This document shows positions 24,326 through 38,572 of a DNA stretch of 64,000 nt, one piece after another. The first letter of the stretch is position 1, and each line of letters opens with the position of its first letter. Below the pieces are notes generated by a model. That model was given only the letters and a program-made list of their open reading frames with translations. It made no database searches and was not told where the DNA came from. Position numbers and translations under genes: made by a program. This DNA comes from Apium graveolens. Lineage: Eukaryota > Streptophyta > Magnoliopsida > Apiales > Apiaceae. The DNA is taken from contig NC_133656.1 in assembly GCF_009905375.1 (NCBI RefSeq), positions 234,307,111-234,371,110 of the forward strand, in the 5' to 3' direction.

Positions 24326-27300
24326 TGTAACACCCCCAAATCCGGGGTCGGGGATTCGGGTTGTCACGAGTTCCATTTCCCTTATCAATACTTAATCTTA
24401 ACAGTCAACCAACTACTGAGTACTATGACCCCACAATATACACACACACACACCACAAGTTATAGTCTCAGAGATGAATACCAAAAATAACACAAGTCAT
24501 TTTATTCTACAATTATAAACCGTTACACCTTAAAAGGGTTTCTGAATAATTTACATATTCCTTGCCATTATTACAACTCATATTATACATAAGTCTGGTT
24601 CATCAATAGTTGAAAACCTAGACTGTTGGTAGCTCCTACCTCAGCTACGACGACATTAATGCTTCCAGAAAATTGCGGAACGTTTTCTAACCGCTTGCGA
24701 ATTGGAAGCTTGGTCTTGTTCATCTTTTCTATCTGTTGTTGTGTGATGAAAGAAGAAAGCAAGGGTGAGCAACAAGCCCACCAAAATAATATGTATAATG
24801 ATTAACAATATATGAGCATTCTCATAGTACTCATGAAAGTCTTGGTCAAAAGAAATGAACCAAGCTGATATCTTAATGCGACCAAGTTGCAAAATATTCA
24901 GTATATATATATATATACTTTTCACAATATTTGAAATCCTCTGACATGTATAACATCCACAGAGTTCCAGTTTATAAGTGTATAAAAATATCGTTGCAAG
25001 GTGATCTCATATATCTAACCTTGTCTCAACGTTTTTCTGAAACCTTTGTCATTCATAAGAAAATCATTAACTAGATATAAGTTTAAAAGATGAAGTTACA
25101 AGATACTCTAATATACTTATATCTTTTCCGAATACTACTTGAACTACCACCGTTCAAGTTATAATTAGTTCATCCCATAGATAAAGCTACACGACAAAAC
25201 TTGTATAGAATCAATCTTTAAATATCATCAAAATAAAATAAAGTTACGAGATACTTCATTTGATGCAAACATCATTTTGAAAACTCGACCCTGCCAACAC
25301 TCAAAAATCGCCCAACCGTAGCCTTTCTATCGAAGTGCTCTGGGTAGTGTTGCAGAAATATCCAATTGGATGATGAACTCATTACGGGAGTTTGCCGCAC
25401 CAGGAAGACCACTCACGATGATCAGTCGCAGTAGTGCAACCCCACCATTTTCTACATGTAGAGGAAAACCTGTCGGATTTACTTGTCAACCGAACACTGG
25501 ACTCCTAAGGAATGGACCGTCTTAGCGGAACTTCCGGGCCATTTGGGCCAATATAATAAGGCTGGGCCGGCGCCACTCGACCACTTACGCCACTCCTAGT
25601 TCAGATGAAATCCATGACTCTGAAACGTAAAGCTCATCCCCACTTTCCCCAAGTAGAAACTTGTTGATACGGCTCCACCAAGAAGTCGTATCTAGTTGGA
25701 AAGGAAAACTCACCGATATTTCCCAGGCGATGCCTGTTAATGGATTAACTTTTTCCAAGAATTTTACTTCCCGAGTGTTGGGTAAGTAATCAAAAACTCT
25801 TTTATCAGCATAGCAACCTTGTTGCGAATATAAAATACACCACAGAGCCGGATCCCTCAGGTTTTGAGCGAGTATTTAAATCCCCTTCGAAAGGAGGATC
25901 TTAAATATAAAAATGAGTTTTGGGATCCGCCCTAACCTTTAAAATCATTTTGAAGACTCGAAAACATTTTTAAGAATGCTTGGAGTGATGCTAATTTAAT
26001 AAAATAAATCAGTCCAATATATTAGAAAATATCTGAATATTATTATTTAAATAATATTCCCATAAAGAATAATCTTTATAATAATAATTGAAGTAGAAGT
26101 TTTAAAACTTATACTTGAAATAAATATTAAATAACCAAAGATATACTTATACGAAAGTACTATCTTTATTTGAATAATCAAAAGTGAGTTTGATTATTGA
26201 CACATTATTCTTTAATAAAATAAAGAATATGATTAGTAAATAATCGGAGTCATAAGTCCTCGGATTAATATTCAAATAATAATATTCATTAAATAAAATA
26301 AACGGAGTCATATGTCCTCGAATGAATATTCAAAATAATATTCATTAATAAAATAAATGGAGTCATAAGCCCTCGAATGAATATTCAAAATATTATTCAT
26401 TAATAAAATAAAGTTATCGAATAAACCTTATTCGTTTCATAGTTTTGGAAACTATATCTATATATATATATAAATATATATATAATATACTCAGGAACAT
26501 CGACTCCCGGTTTTAGAAAATATTCACCTTTGGGTCCCCGATACTAAGGGTATACGCAATTACTGTTTATCTCTAGCATAGGTATTATGCAACTAATAAG
26601 CATTTGAATCAACAGATATATATCAAGATTACGAAACAGACCTGCATATATACCATATCACATGCTCCAATATATCGCAAGATTTGGACTATCTAAACGA
26701 AGCTCGTAACATGGACTATCTAATAATGGCAATGGTCAAAACTTAATAGTGAGTTCTCGGGTCCTGATGTTATGAACAAAACCAGTGTAGGATAATCGGA
26801 CATTACGACGACTATGTTTACGCGATTACCAATTTTTATTCTACTCCAAATCAACCACAAACCAACCACAATTCAACCATACAACCAAACTCCATCCATA
26901 AATCACTACAACAGCCCCAACACCTCAAGTTTTTCCAATTTATATTAATCTCAAACATGAACTAAAACTATTCTTAAGTTCCTTAATTAATAACCAAGAT
27001 TTACAACTCCAAAAACATCACAAAACCTACTAATCTCTACATACACAACAATCAAGCCTCTTATGAACTATAATACTCATATTAAGCTCTTAACATCCAA
27101 TAACAAAGCTAGGTTAAGAGATTATACCTTCCTTGTGAGTGGGAGTAACTAATTAGCTTGGAATCACCCTTGAAAGTCTTTACCCAAGCTTAATCTAAAC
27201 AAAAATTCAAGAACAAAATGTTAAGTTCTTGAAAAACACTATTCACCCTCTTCTTCCATGAATTTTAGGAAGAGATCGTGAAGGAATTGGAAGCTCAAAC

Positions 27301-28081
27301 TTATAGGATAGCTATATCTACGCATAAGGAGTCTTAGATAATTGCCTCACTAATTAACAAGGCTTGGATCTTGGATTTTGGATTTTTCTTTCTTGAAATA
27401 TGAAAAGGGCCGAGAGCTTTCTTGAAGAAAAGTGAAGTCAACTTTATGTTTTGGTGAAATGATTTGTTGGTTGGTTGTTTTTGGCTTTTGTTTTAACTAT
27501 TTACCTTTTAACCATGGTGATTTTTGTGTGGTTCTTAATCAACCAACAACACACTTCTCCTTGGTCATGCTTAGGTCATCAATCATATGTCATCTTCCCA
27601 TGCTTGTCCTCTTCTTATTGGTTTGATGACATCATCCTCACTAACCTCTTTGATTAGCTTCTAATTACTTGGCTAATGACCGCTGATCTGTTGTACGGTT
27701 CGCTTAACTTTCGTTCTCGTTTATCGTTTGAGGGATCATACCCGGGATCTTATTACTTGGGTTCCCTTAACCTTTCTCAATACATTATATTCCTTTTATG
27801 ATCCTCTCTTATAATCCTTAAATTTAAATCCTTTTAATCATGTTACCTTATACTCAATTCTTTTGGTATCTGGTAGATTTTCGGGAAAAATCAAAGTGTT
27901 CGGATTTGGATTCTGACGAACTTTACATACACTTATATACCACATAGAGTACTAATAATATCCCAGAAGATCAATAAAAGAACCCCTACATAGTGTGGCA
28001 TGAAAAGTTTTCTTATTCAGCATAATCAGCAAAACACTATTCACAAGGGTTTCAAAAATTCCAAAAATTGGGGTTATTACA
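24326..28081 (-). mobile_element. Chromovirus-type solo LTR (3756 bp)
   Basis: Begins TGTAACACCCCCAAATCC and ends GGGTTATTACA, flanked by a perfect duplication TAAAC (24321-24325 and 28082-28086). There is no internal coding region, so it is a solo LTR. Ends resemble the reversed T1 and T2 LTR ends, which implies minus orientation. The same family begins again at 61337. This is the deepest insertion of the stack on the left side. Confidence 0.9.
26240..26412. repeat. Tandem repeat, three units in the solo LTR
   Basis: Three units of about 56-62 bp share GGAGTCATAAG.CCTCG, GAATATTCAAA and ATTCATTAA.TAAAATAAA. The homologous LTR at 63110-63370 has five units. Confidence 0.75.
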
Positions 28082-29806
28082 TAAACAATGTTACTTAATC
28101 CTTTGACATATGTTACTTTGAGAGATCTCTCTTACGATAGAACCACTATTTACTTGTTACATCCTTATTTGAGTTGAGTTAAATCCTCGAATAAACAAAT
28201 AGGCTATGAAATATGCCTTTCACTAAGCAGTTCAATATGATAAACAATATAATTCAATAAAACAAGATTGTAATCAACAGTGATGAAACATTTGTATAAA
28301 GGCATGATGTATTTCATGAGTATCACAAGGGGTATCGAAGTATGTATAAGAAATGGCCTTCAGCCTGTAGGAGAATCGAGTATTAGATGAACAATGGTTT
28401 ATAAGGTTTAGTTCTTTGATGTCACAAGGTATAGTTGAGTATAAAAGTTTCTGGATGTTCAAACAATTCTATTCCAGTGTTTCATATTTGGTGGTTGTAT
28501 ATTTGGAGAGTAGTGTCATATTTGCTTGGTTTAGTATCTGGAAATCAACAAGAAATGGTTCACAAAGAATAAGGCTTACGGCTCAAAGATCAAATGATGT
28601 GGCTCAGGTTCAAGGCTGAAGGATTCAATGTATTTACAATATGAAACAGAGCTATTTTGAACACTTAACAATATGTTATGAGAAGGCTTAGAAATATTTG
28701 CATTATATCTCGAAAAAAAGTTTAGAAGTACTTGCCTTATCACAACCGATTCCAATTTCACTTGTACTCGTCAAATGACTCTCTTCAACAACCACTCGTC
28801 TACTTTTCCTATGCCTCGATTCTATTTTCTGATCACTTGCTGTATTTTCAACATGTCGATTCCATTTTCTGATCACCTGTTTCCCTTTCCTACGCCTTGC
28901 TTACTCTTTGATTCTGCAGTTTTGAAACTTGTTGATTCTGATAGAACACGTCAAGACCTTCATTTTGGTTACTCAAGCTTTCCAAACTGAATCCGATAAC
29001 ACCTCCAAAAGCTTGTTTGATTCTTGAAAGTTTATATGAATATATAGATTTTCTCTGTAAAATTATATAAATGCTAACTGCAAATGATTTTCTGTACGAA
29101 ATAAAATACGGTAAGGGCTATTTATATTTACGGAAATTTAGTATCCCGTTGGATCATTCCAGATACAAAATGGTACGTTTATTTATAAAAACTGATCCAA
29201 ACGGTACCGGTTTTCGGGATAATTATCCAAATCAGTTCAATTTGTACTGCGGTCTTGGTCTCAGCGCCTGGTTACACGTATTATGAGGTGATAATTGTAA
29301 TAGTTTAATAAAAAGATCTCGTTTATCGAAAATACGAGTTTTATTGATTTACCGAAACGAATAATGTATCGAAAATGTTGCGCTGGGACCCGCACATGAC
29401 AAACCGTATGCCGGATCAAAAAAGTCGAAATATGGAAAATACTCGAAATATTATAATTAGGTTTGGAAGGAGTTTTCGGAAGAGTTTCGGGTTATAAAAA
29501 CGTAAAAACGGATGACGTTGGTCGGCTCCCGATTGTACAAAATAGTTTTTAAATACTCGGGAAAAGATTTTATAAAATCCATATATTTCCTATAAAATCA
29601 TAAATCAACTTAAAAATAAATAGGAAGATATGACAATTATCTATATTTTATTTTGGACATATAAAAATTAAAATACTCAATTAATATTATTTTTAAACAT
29701 CCCAACATATATAACACTTAACAAATAATTCACAAAATATATATTGAACATACATAATAATTATTTATTAGTAAATATAATTACACGATATATCCCGGAT
29801 ATTACA

Positions 29807-29822
29807 TCCTCCCCCCTTAAAA
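29807..29822 (-). other. T2 polypurine tract
   Basis: The complement reads TTTTAAGGGGGGAGGA next to the 3' LTR end, the expected chromovirus tract. Confidence 0.85.
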
Positions 29823-29843
29823 GGATTCTGTCCTCAGAATCTC

Positions 29844-32800
29844 CTAAGAAAACAAATTAGGGTACTTTTCTCTCATATCACTTTCTAACTCCCAGGTTGA
29901 CTCTTCAACCTTTGGGTTTCTCCACAATACTCTTACTAACTTTACCACTTTATTTCTCAACACTTTCTCTCTTTCCTCTAGAATTTCTATCGGACTCTCT
30001 ACATATGACAAATATGCCTGAAGCTCTATTGGCTCATATTCTATTACATTCCTGGAGTCTGGATTATATTTATTAAGCATCGATACGTGAAAAACATTGT
30101 GAATGTGCTTCATGTGCGGAGGTAACGCCAACTCGTAAGCTACTTTGCCAACGCGCTTTAAAATCTCAAAAGGTCCAACGTATCTTGGGCTTAGTTTTCT
30201 TTTCCTTCCAAATCTCGTGAATCCCTTCCACGGTGATACTTTCAGTAATACCAAACTTCCTTCTTCAAATTCCATATATTTCCTTGATTGATCTGCATAC
30301 TTTCTTTTGATGGTCTTGTGCTGCTATCAATCTCTTCTGGATAACTTCAACAACTTCCTCCGTCTGCTGCACTAATTTAGGTGCAAGTATTTTGCTTTCT
30401 CCCACTTCGTCCCAACATACAGGAGATCAACATTTGCGTCCATAAAGAGCTTCATAGGGTGGCATTCCAATACTAGCGTTATAACTGTTGTTGTAAGAAA
30501 ATTCTACCAGGGTAAATGCTTGTCCCGACTTCCTTTGAAATCAATAGCACAAACACACAACATGACTTCGATTGTCTAGATCGTTCTTTCACTCTGGCCA
30601 TCCTTCTGTGGATGGTAAGCCATACTCATATTTAGTCTCATTCCCAAACATTCTTTAAAATTCTTCCAAAATCTTGAATTAAATCTTGGATCTCAATCGG
30701 ATACGATGGATACAGGAACTCCATGACGAACTACGATTTCTTTCAAGTACATATGGACTAACTTGTCGAGTGAAAATCTTTTATTCATAGGCAGAAAATG
30801 AGCAGACTTGGTAAGTCTATCCACTATAACCCAAATGGCATCATGATTAAATTTTGTCCTTGGTAATCCAACTATGAAATCCATGGCAATATGCTCCCAC
30901 TTTCATTCCAGAATCTCCAATGGTTGTAATAATCCACTTGGTCTTTGATGCTCTGCTTTATTTATTTAATATGCCTAACACCCCCTGATCCGTGATGAAA
31001 TTTCTTTTTCGTATTCGGCTATCAATATTCTTCTTTAAACTTCTGTATAATTTGATATTTCTTGAACGAATTAAATACTTAGGATTATAAATTCCCTTTA
31101 GGATCTCATTCCTAAATTCTGCCACTGGTAACATCCAAGTTCTGAAAGGAATCTGAGGATACTGTGATCATTCTTTTAAGTGTATAATTTTCCTCTCATT
31201 AAACTGTTAATATCGTGATCCATTATCTTCTCTTGCTAACTGTTAACATTCTGATCCATCATCTTCTTTTGATATCTTTTTATCTTCTCTTAACAACTTC
31301 GACTAAAAGGTCATACTATCCATTCTCGCTCCTTTTGGATCGTGAACCCTGACTTCCAATTCCAACTTCTAAAATTCCATAGATAATCCTTCTGGTGCAG
31401 TCTCCATGTTCGTTCTCTCCTTTTTGCTTATCGCTTGCCACTACATTTGCTCTTCCTCGTGAATACACACTTCAAATTCTTATAGTCCGTATGTATCTCA
31501 CATCTTCCTCCTTACATATAATGTTTCCCAATCTTTCAAAGAGAATATTATTGTTGGTGCTAATTCCCAATTATGAGTAGGGTACTTCTACTCATAAGGT
31601 TTCGGTTGTCTGGATGCATATGCAATAACTTTATTGTGCTGCATCAACACACATATTATTCCCCTATGAGAAGTATCACTACCACTTACCAAATCTCTTT
31701 AATACTTTCAAAATGATAAAACAGGTGTTGTTACCATTCTCTCCTTTAACTCCGTAAGACTTTCTTCACCCTTTACCATTTCATATAAACTTATCGCTAT
31801 TCCTAGTAAAATTCATCAAAGGTGTTGTAATCTTCAAGAATCCTTGAACAAATTCCCGATAATAACCGGCCAATAATAAAACTTCTTACTTTTGTTGGTG
31901 CTTTTGGTATTTCTTTATTCAAAATAACTTTAATTTTTGCTGGATTCCCTTTTGTCTCCTTCTCACTGACTATTTATGCTAAGAATTATACTCCCTGCCA
32001 TTAAAGCTTTCACCTTGTAAACTTTTCATACAACTTCTTTCTTCTTTGACTTCCCAGCTATCATTAAATAATTTGTATGGTTCTCCTTTGACCTTAAGTA
32101 ACACAAATACATCTTATCCAGATCCTCCTTCAAGATTCTGCTCATCAAATTTAAATATTCATGGTATATCAGTTCATCCAAATAACAATACTATAATTTT
32201 ATAACAACAGTACTTAGTTCGGAAATTTATCTTTGATATGTCCATAGGTTCAATCTTCAATTGGTAATATACCCGGTCTTAAATCAGCCTTATAAAAATA
32301 CTTTGCTTCTTTCATTTGATCAAACAAATCATTGGTTCGAGGTAACAGATATCTGCTCTTGAGAGTAAACTTGTTGAGCTTCCGTTAATCGACATATAAT
32401 CTCATACTTCCATCTTTCTTATTAACAAATTATACCGGTGCATTTTAGGGGGTACGCTAGGTCCAGGTGCTTTCTCTTCTAATCATCTCCTGCGTTTGCT
32501 CTGGTAACTCCTTTATTTTATCTTGTGTCATTCTGTGCGAGGCTTTGGACACTGGCTTCATTTCAGGTGCTAAGTCAATCATAAACTCAATTTCTCTATC
32601 TAAAGGAAATATTGGTAACTCGTCTGGAAACATATCTTGAAACTATAAAATCTTCAAGTTCTGTGTGCTCATGACTTTTATTTATAATCGCCATAGCGCT
32701 TACATCTTGGTCACTGTAACCTCTTAACTTAAATCATTGTTAGCAAGTTATTTACCTTCCTTCGTCCTCTAAACCTCATCATATTCTCATTTGGCATCTT

Positions 32801-35330
32801 CAGAACTATCTTCTATCACGATGGTCTATCTGGGCATTACGCTTAAATAGTTAATCCATTTCTTAGAATAATGTCCAATCCTCTTATCTCAAATGATATC
32901 AATTCTTCACAACTTATTGCCAGAAGTCTCAATTCCACCGTTGGTAGTTACTTATTTAATAATTACACATTCTTGACTTACTAGTCCTTTAGTCATAATC
33001 TTATCAATTCAACAGGGTAACTCATCCTATCAACAAAACCTTGAGAGATAAACGATCAACTTGCTCCCACATCCTTTCATACTTTAACGCATAAGGTATC
33101 CTTAATAATCATTCCCTTCATCACATCCATATTCTGGACAACATATTTCACAGACAAATCGTAAATTCTCATATTTGGAGACGTATTCCTTATTAAATTA
33201 GATTCCCTTGACTCTTAGTGCATCCCTGGCTAGGGCTAGTGATTTGCAATCCTCGCCATATGCCTTTGTTTCCTTTTCATACATGAAAGGTAGATGGAAC
33301 TTTGCCCGCTTGGTTCATTATACGTTGACTTTTGTTTAAATACTCTTGCAAAGAACGACTGTAAGATGAAACAACTAGAAGGATTGACAATTTTAATAAA
33401 CTTAAAGTTGAAAAGAAAGAAGAAGTAATGATTTGAATATGAATGAGACAACCATATTGGTACTTAAGATGGCCAGTCTTTCATACCATATGGCATACAG
33501 CACATGATTAGGTGGCGTCCCACCCGACTCTTCGTCATTCCGACAAAGCATCTCACCATAACACTATTTGTCCCAATCAGAGAGCAAAACTTGAGGGGAA
33601 CAATTAAATTTGAAAGGAATGCAACGTCCTCCTTTTTGATATCATCAGAAAGAATTTATTAAGAAAAGAAGTTCATACATTTTTAGGAATTAAAAAGGGA
33701 TATATGTTGTAATATTGAGGACAGAATGATACCATTGATCACCATCCACATTTCACTTGTATTCATCTTTCGAGCTTGTTCGATCATATCCCAATTGTGT
33801 CATATAAAAACTTTAGAAAGTACGCTAAAATGCCTTCACAAACTAAGTATTATGGTAAATTCTTACTTGTTAAGTCTTGCGTCTATAACATCGTATCTAC
33901 ACGTATAATACTTTAACAATTCGATCATAATGGCATTCTTAACAGATAACCTAGAGTTTCCTCTTTTTAATTTAGAATAACCATGAATCATTCAACATAA
34001 CGATCCTTTTGTTAAATGTATTCTTCTTTTAGAAAAGTATGGAAATCTTCCCGATCTTCTTCGGTCATGCTCAGGCTTCCGTTAAATTAATGAATTCCTT
34101 GAACTCTGATAGTCCCAGTAATTGGATGAATAGTTACTCTGTGCGCTGGTTCTGTTGTTAATCTTATCAAACAATATTTGCATCTTACTGTTAGGAATAA
34201 TCAACTTTTTCATAATCGCAGGTTACTTCATTCTCCGAATTAGCAATACTACGTCTGAAACAACATCCTTCCAAGTAATCCAGGTCTTTAAACAAACAAG
34301 AAACTCAAATAGTAACTTGATAACCGATGTTTAAAACTTATTTTATTCCAAAAAGGTTTTTAGAAATTTTTATAAGGGAAAAATCTTTTTCGAAAACTTG
34401 TTTAAAAAAAATGTTGAAAATCACACATTTAGTTGTCCTTACTATATGAGTTGGTTGTTTCCTTCTTATAACCAGATACCAAGTGAAAGAAATAATCACG
34501 CAAAGGTCCATTCACTTCCATTTACCTCCTCTCCTTCCTTGGGTCTATTACTTTCCTTAATCGATGAAAACTTCAGCTGTCGTTGCATATTGTCTTATTC
34601 GTAGCTTCATTTCAAAGCTTCCATACTGGTAGTACTCCCATCATCATCTTTGCAGTCATTGAGTGGAACAGGTCTATCCAACAGCCAATAAGTCTATTTC
34701 ATAGAACAAAGTTTGCTTATGTCACGTCACATCACTACTTATATATCATATTTATCATAGCACCATCATCTAATTCTACGAAAATTCCAGATCTATACTT
34801 TTTCTCTCTAAATCTTTCAAAATTCCTCTAGTCCATTCCACAACTAATCAAGGGTGGTCTATTCACTAGTGGCCCTATTTAAATCTGGTAAAAACTATCC
34901 TCCAAAACACGCGAACCTTCTTTCTAAACTCATTCTTGCCTTTATTAATATCTCATGTACTTACCATTTGGTGTAGCTATCGAATCCATCCTCGTGAATA
35001 CTGTTGCTCCATAAGATAGGTTTTAACCTGAGGGCACAGATCAGGGTGTAGGGTAAACTGAAAAGATACACTCATAGTCGAATGTCCAGTAAAACAAGAA
35101 TAAACAGATGGAGGTTCTCGAATAGGTAGTCTCGTATCAAGCGGTGGTAAAATAGCGTAGAATAGCTGTAAGAGATGCAACTGCCATAACAGAAGGTAAT
35201 ACCATTAATACTGGTGGAAGAACAAGGTGCAAATCAAATCTGGGAAAGGGTGACGATCCTTGAACGGAAAGCTCCCAACGATCAGATGCTACATGGAAAA
35301 TAGGATCTGCCATTACCATCATCTGGAAAT
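29844..35330 (-). pseudogene. T2 gag-pol remnant with chromodomain
   Basis: Heavily decayed minus-strand polyprotein. The best-preserved part (29844-30275) is the integrase C-terminus ([13 protein letters not shown]) and chromodomain ([14 protein letters not shown]). An integrase-core piece, MDFIVGLPRT through HGVPVSIVSD, is open at 30693-30884. Partial RNase H similarity lies around 31450-31680, RT similarity around 32250-32480 and a protease-linker part around 32550-32640, judged by alignment by eye with T1. Gag, to the right, is too decayed for me to delimit; the upper boundary is approximate. Many stops and indels make it non-functional. Confidence 0.8.
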
Positions 35331-35494
35331 CATGTTACAAGCTAAGAATCCCGAATCGCAACACGAATCATGTCAGAGACCTACTACACAGTCGCACTCA
35401 ACCTCACGATGACTTATCTTTCTATTTCCTATTCCTAATCCTAACCCTCTACCCAATCCCGACAATCTAGGCTTGTTTCAGTGACTTATAACCT

Positions 35495-35510
35495 GTAGCT
35501 CTGATACCAA
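35495..35510 (-). other. T2 primer-binding site (initiator Met tRNA)
   Basis: The complement reads TTGGTATCAGAGCTAC, two bases inside the 5' LTR, identical to that of T1. Confidence 0.9.
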
Positions 35511-35512
35511 CC

Positions 35513-37741
35513 TGTGGCGCCCTCCAAACCCAGGTCAGAAGTTTGGGGTCCACAACACATACACAATATATAAACCTGTATATGAAATATTATTTGCAAT
35601 GACCCTTCTTTACATAACCACGGATCACAACAGGTTAAAGTATGAAAACAAGCCACAACCTTAACTTTTATTACAACGTACCAAATCCCAACTAACTTAA
35701 CTTACAATTGATAATGAAATTATTCTTACAATCTTACTATCTCATTACTACAATAAGCTCCTGCTAGTTCGATCCAACAAAAATCTGGAATCCTAGCTCG
35801 TACATTGAACTGGGAAAAACCTCCCTATCAACCGTATCCTTCTTAACTGTAGAATACATAAAAATATTCGCAAGAGTGAGCTAACTAACTCAGCAAGTCA
35901 TAATGACAATAAATGAGGTTAATCAATGATCAAACGAAATGGTTCAGAGGAATCAAATTTATTGCTAAACAATCATTAAAATTGGATATTCATTTTAAGT
36001 TTTAAAACCAAGGTTAGGCTGCTGATCAGTCATGCACTAACCCCGAGCAAAGCACACAGCACTGCTCTAATTATTGGATCCAAGGCACACATTGGCCTAA
36101 CTTGACCATTGATATGGTCTGACCATGAATTTGGTCATAAAAAAAACTATCCAATTCTAAGCAGTTCAATATGATAAATAATATAATTCAATAAAACAAG
36201 ATCGTAATCAACAGTGATGAAACATTTGTATAAAGGCATGATGTATTTCATGAGTATCACAAGGGGTATCGAAGTATGTATAAGAAATGGCCTTCAGTCG
36301 GTAGGAGAATCGAGTATTAGATGAACAATGGTTTACAAGGTTTAGTTCTTTGATGTCACAAGGTAAGGTTGAGTATAAAAGTTTCTGGATGTTCAAACAA
36401 TTCTATTCCAGTGTTTGGTATTTGGTGGTTGTATATTTGGAGAGTAGTGTCATATTTGTTTGGTTTAGTATCTGGAAATCAACAAGAAATGGTTCACAAA
36501 GAATAAGGCTTACGGCTCAAAGATCAAATGATGTGGCTCAGGTTCAAGGCTGAAGGATTCAATGTATTTACAATATAAAACAGAGCTATTTTGAACACTT
36601 AACAATATATTACGAGAAGGCTTAGAAATATTTGCATTATATCTCGAAAAAAAGTTTAGAAGTTCTTGCCTTATCATAATTGATTCCAATTTCACTTGTA
36701 CTCGTCAAATGACTCTCTTCAACAACCACTCATCTACTTTTCCTATGCCTCGATTATATTTTCTGATCACTTGCTATATTTTCTACATGTCGATTCCATT
36801 TTCTGATCACCTGCTTCCCTTTCCTACGCCTTGCTTACTCTTTGATTGTGTAGTTTTGAAACTTGTTGATTCTGATAGAACACGTAAAGACCTTCGTTTT
36901 GGTTACTCAAGCTTTCCAAACTGAATCCGATAACACCTCCAAAAGCTTGTTTGATTCTTGAAAGTTCATATGAATATATAGATTTTCTCTGTAAAATTAT
37001 ATAACTGTTGACTGCAAATGATTTTCTGTACGAAATAAAATAAGGTAAGGGCTATTTATATTTACGGAAATTGAGTATCCTGTTGGATCATTCCAGATAC
37101 AAAATGGTACGTTTATTTATAAAAACTGATCCAAACGGTACCGGTTTTCGGGATAATTATCAAAATCAGTATAATTTGTACTGCGGTCTTGGTCTCAGCA
37201 CCTGGTTACACGTATTACGAGGTGATAATTGTAATAGTTTAATAAAAAGATCTCGTTTATTGAAAATACGAGTTTTATTGATTTACCGAAACGAATAATG
37301 TATCGAAAATGTTGAGCCGAGACCCGCACAGGACAAACCGTACGCCGGATAGAAAAAGTCGAAACATGGAAAATGCTCAGAATATTATAATTAGGTTAGG
37401 AAGGAGTTTTCGAAAGAGTTTTGGGTTATTAAAACGTAGAAACGGATGACATCGGTTGGCTCCTGATTGTACAAAATAGTTTTTAAATACTCGGAAAAAA
37501 GATTTTATAAAATCCATATATTTCCTATAAAATCATAAATCAATATAAAAATAAATAGGAAGATATGACAATTATCTATATTTTATTTTGGACGTATAAA
37601 AATTAAAATACTCAATTAATATTATTTTTAAACATCCCAACACATATAACACTTAACAAATAATTCACAGAATATATATTGAACATACATAATAATTATT
37701 TATTAGTAAAAATAATTACACGATATATCCTGGATATTACA
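35513..37741 (-). repeat. T2 5' LTR (2229 bp)
   Basis: Intact partner of 22539-29806. Its uninterrupted sequence at about 36155-36165 shows where the solo LTR entered the other copy. Short open frames at about 36208-37298 recur in the other LTR and are not genes. Confidence 0.93.
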
Positions 37742-37746
37742 TTAGT

Positions 37747-38435
37747 GTGTGATGATTGTATGATATCTAGTATTGGTTGTGCTTATTCGTCTTATGTGCG
37801 TCGCGAACATATAAGATAGGGTGTTAATCTCTTGTGAAGCGACAATGGATCTTGGGATTTAGAACTCGCCATGCTAGCATAGGTTCATGTATGTGTATGC
37901 ATGATTAGTGGGTAACTCTAACTGTTTTACTTGCCCTGTGTAATCATAAGGAATAACTTGTGCTTAAATCGTTATGTTGTCAAATTTTGTAGACATATAG
38001 GGTCTCAACATAATTGATGACTATTCAACTTCTATCTTAATTGTGGATGTTTAGTAGAATGGTATTGGTACAACGAAAGTTGGCTTTTTTCAGTTTAGTG
38101 TTGTTCGATTAATATCATCGCCGTTACATGCTAAGGGTAATAACAATAACTATGGAAGGAAGTAGTAATGAAGTTATGATCTCATGTGTGTTTAATATTG
38201 TTAATTCAAGTGTCAATTAAGTGTTTAATTCTCGTAGTTAATTCTAGTTAATAATTAGTTAATCAATTCTATGTGTTATTGTCTTAACATTGAGAAGTAA
38301 TCATACATTGGTGAGTAAGTGTTAATTGAGCATAATTAGTCTGAGTCTCTGTGGGAACGAACTAGAATGTATTCTATATTACTTGCGAACGCGTATACTT
38401 GCATGTATTATTAGCGCGTGTTTTCCGCCCTAACA
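37747..38435 (+). repeat. Athila 5' LTR, right part
   Basis: Continues the Athila 5' LTR after T2 and ends CCGCCCTAACA. It matches 46008-46682 of the solo LTR and the corresponding part of the 3' LTR. Confidence 0.93.
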
Positions 38436-38441
38436 AGTTTT

Positions 38442-38459
38442 TGGCGCCGCTGCCGGGGA
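38442..38459 (+). other. Athila primer-binding site (tRNA-Asp type)
   Basis: TGGCGCCGCTGCCGGGGA, six bases after the LTR end. This is the standard tRNA-Asp type priming sequence of Athila and Tat elements, here with one or so substitutions. Confidence 0.9.
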
Positions 38460-38572
38460 CTCAGCGTAATTGTTTAGTTTATGTACTTACCATCAGTGGT
38501 CATTAGGACTCATTGATTAAGACATGTTACTTATCGTTTTCGGTTGTGTTTCGGGTAATTTAGCGAGCGTTT

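Larger units (their letters stand above)
23190..28222 (-). mobile_element. Sirevirus-like solo LTR in T2 LTR (itself split)
   Basis: Insertion with a perfect duplication CTAAG (23185-23189 and 28223-28227). Ends are TGTTAGGTCCC on the plus strand and GCCTTTCA at the far end. The complement of the left end carries the ATTCAACCCCCCTTCT block seen at the end of Sirevirus-like LTRs, so it lies on the minus strand. Without its own nested insertion it is about 1272 bp with no internal coding sequence, so it is a solo LTR left by recombination. Confidence 0.88.
22539..29806 (-). repeat. T2 3' LTR (split by a nested insertion)
   Basis: LTR from TGTGGCGCC to ATATTACA, interrupted by a solo LTR at 23190-28222. 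The break point is exact when compared with the intact partner at about 36160 (AATTCTAAGCAGTTC). The LTR sequence without the insertion is 2230 bp. Confidence 0.93.
22539..37741 (-). mobile_element. T2: Tekay-like chromovirus in Athila 5' LTR
   Basis: Minus-strand chromovirus flanked by a perfect 5-bp duplication TTAGT (22534-22538 and 37742-37746). The LTRs are 2230 bp (left, after removing its own insertion) and 2229 bp (right), an excellent agreement. The internal region of about 5.7 kb is strongly decayed but keeps integrase and chromodomain. The LTR ends resemble T1 (TGTGGCGCCCTCC, GGATATTACA), but the LTR is about 1.1 kb shorter, so this is a related, different family. Confidence 0.93.

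Noticed and set aside
27432..27657. Two overlapping hydrophobic open frames
   Set aside because: They lie within a solo LTR, are short and overlap in different frames; no domain is recognised.
28274..29286. Paired short open frames, repeated at 36208-37298
   Set aside because: Same reason: duplicates within the T2 LTRs.
29816..35330. Host gene in the T2 interior
   Set aside because: All recognisable pieces align with the T1 polyprotein; the rest is decayed sequence.
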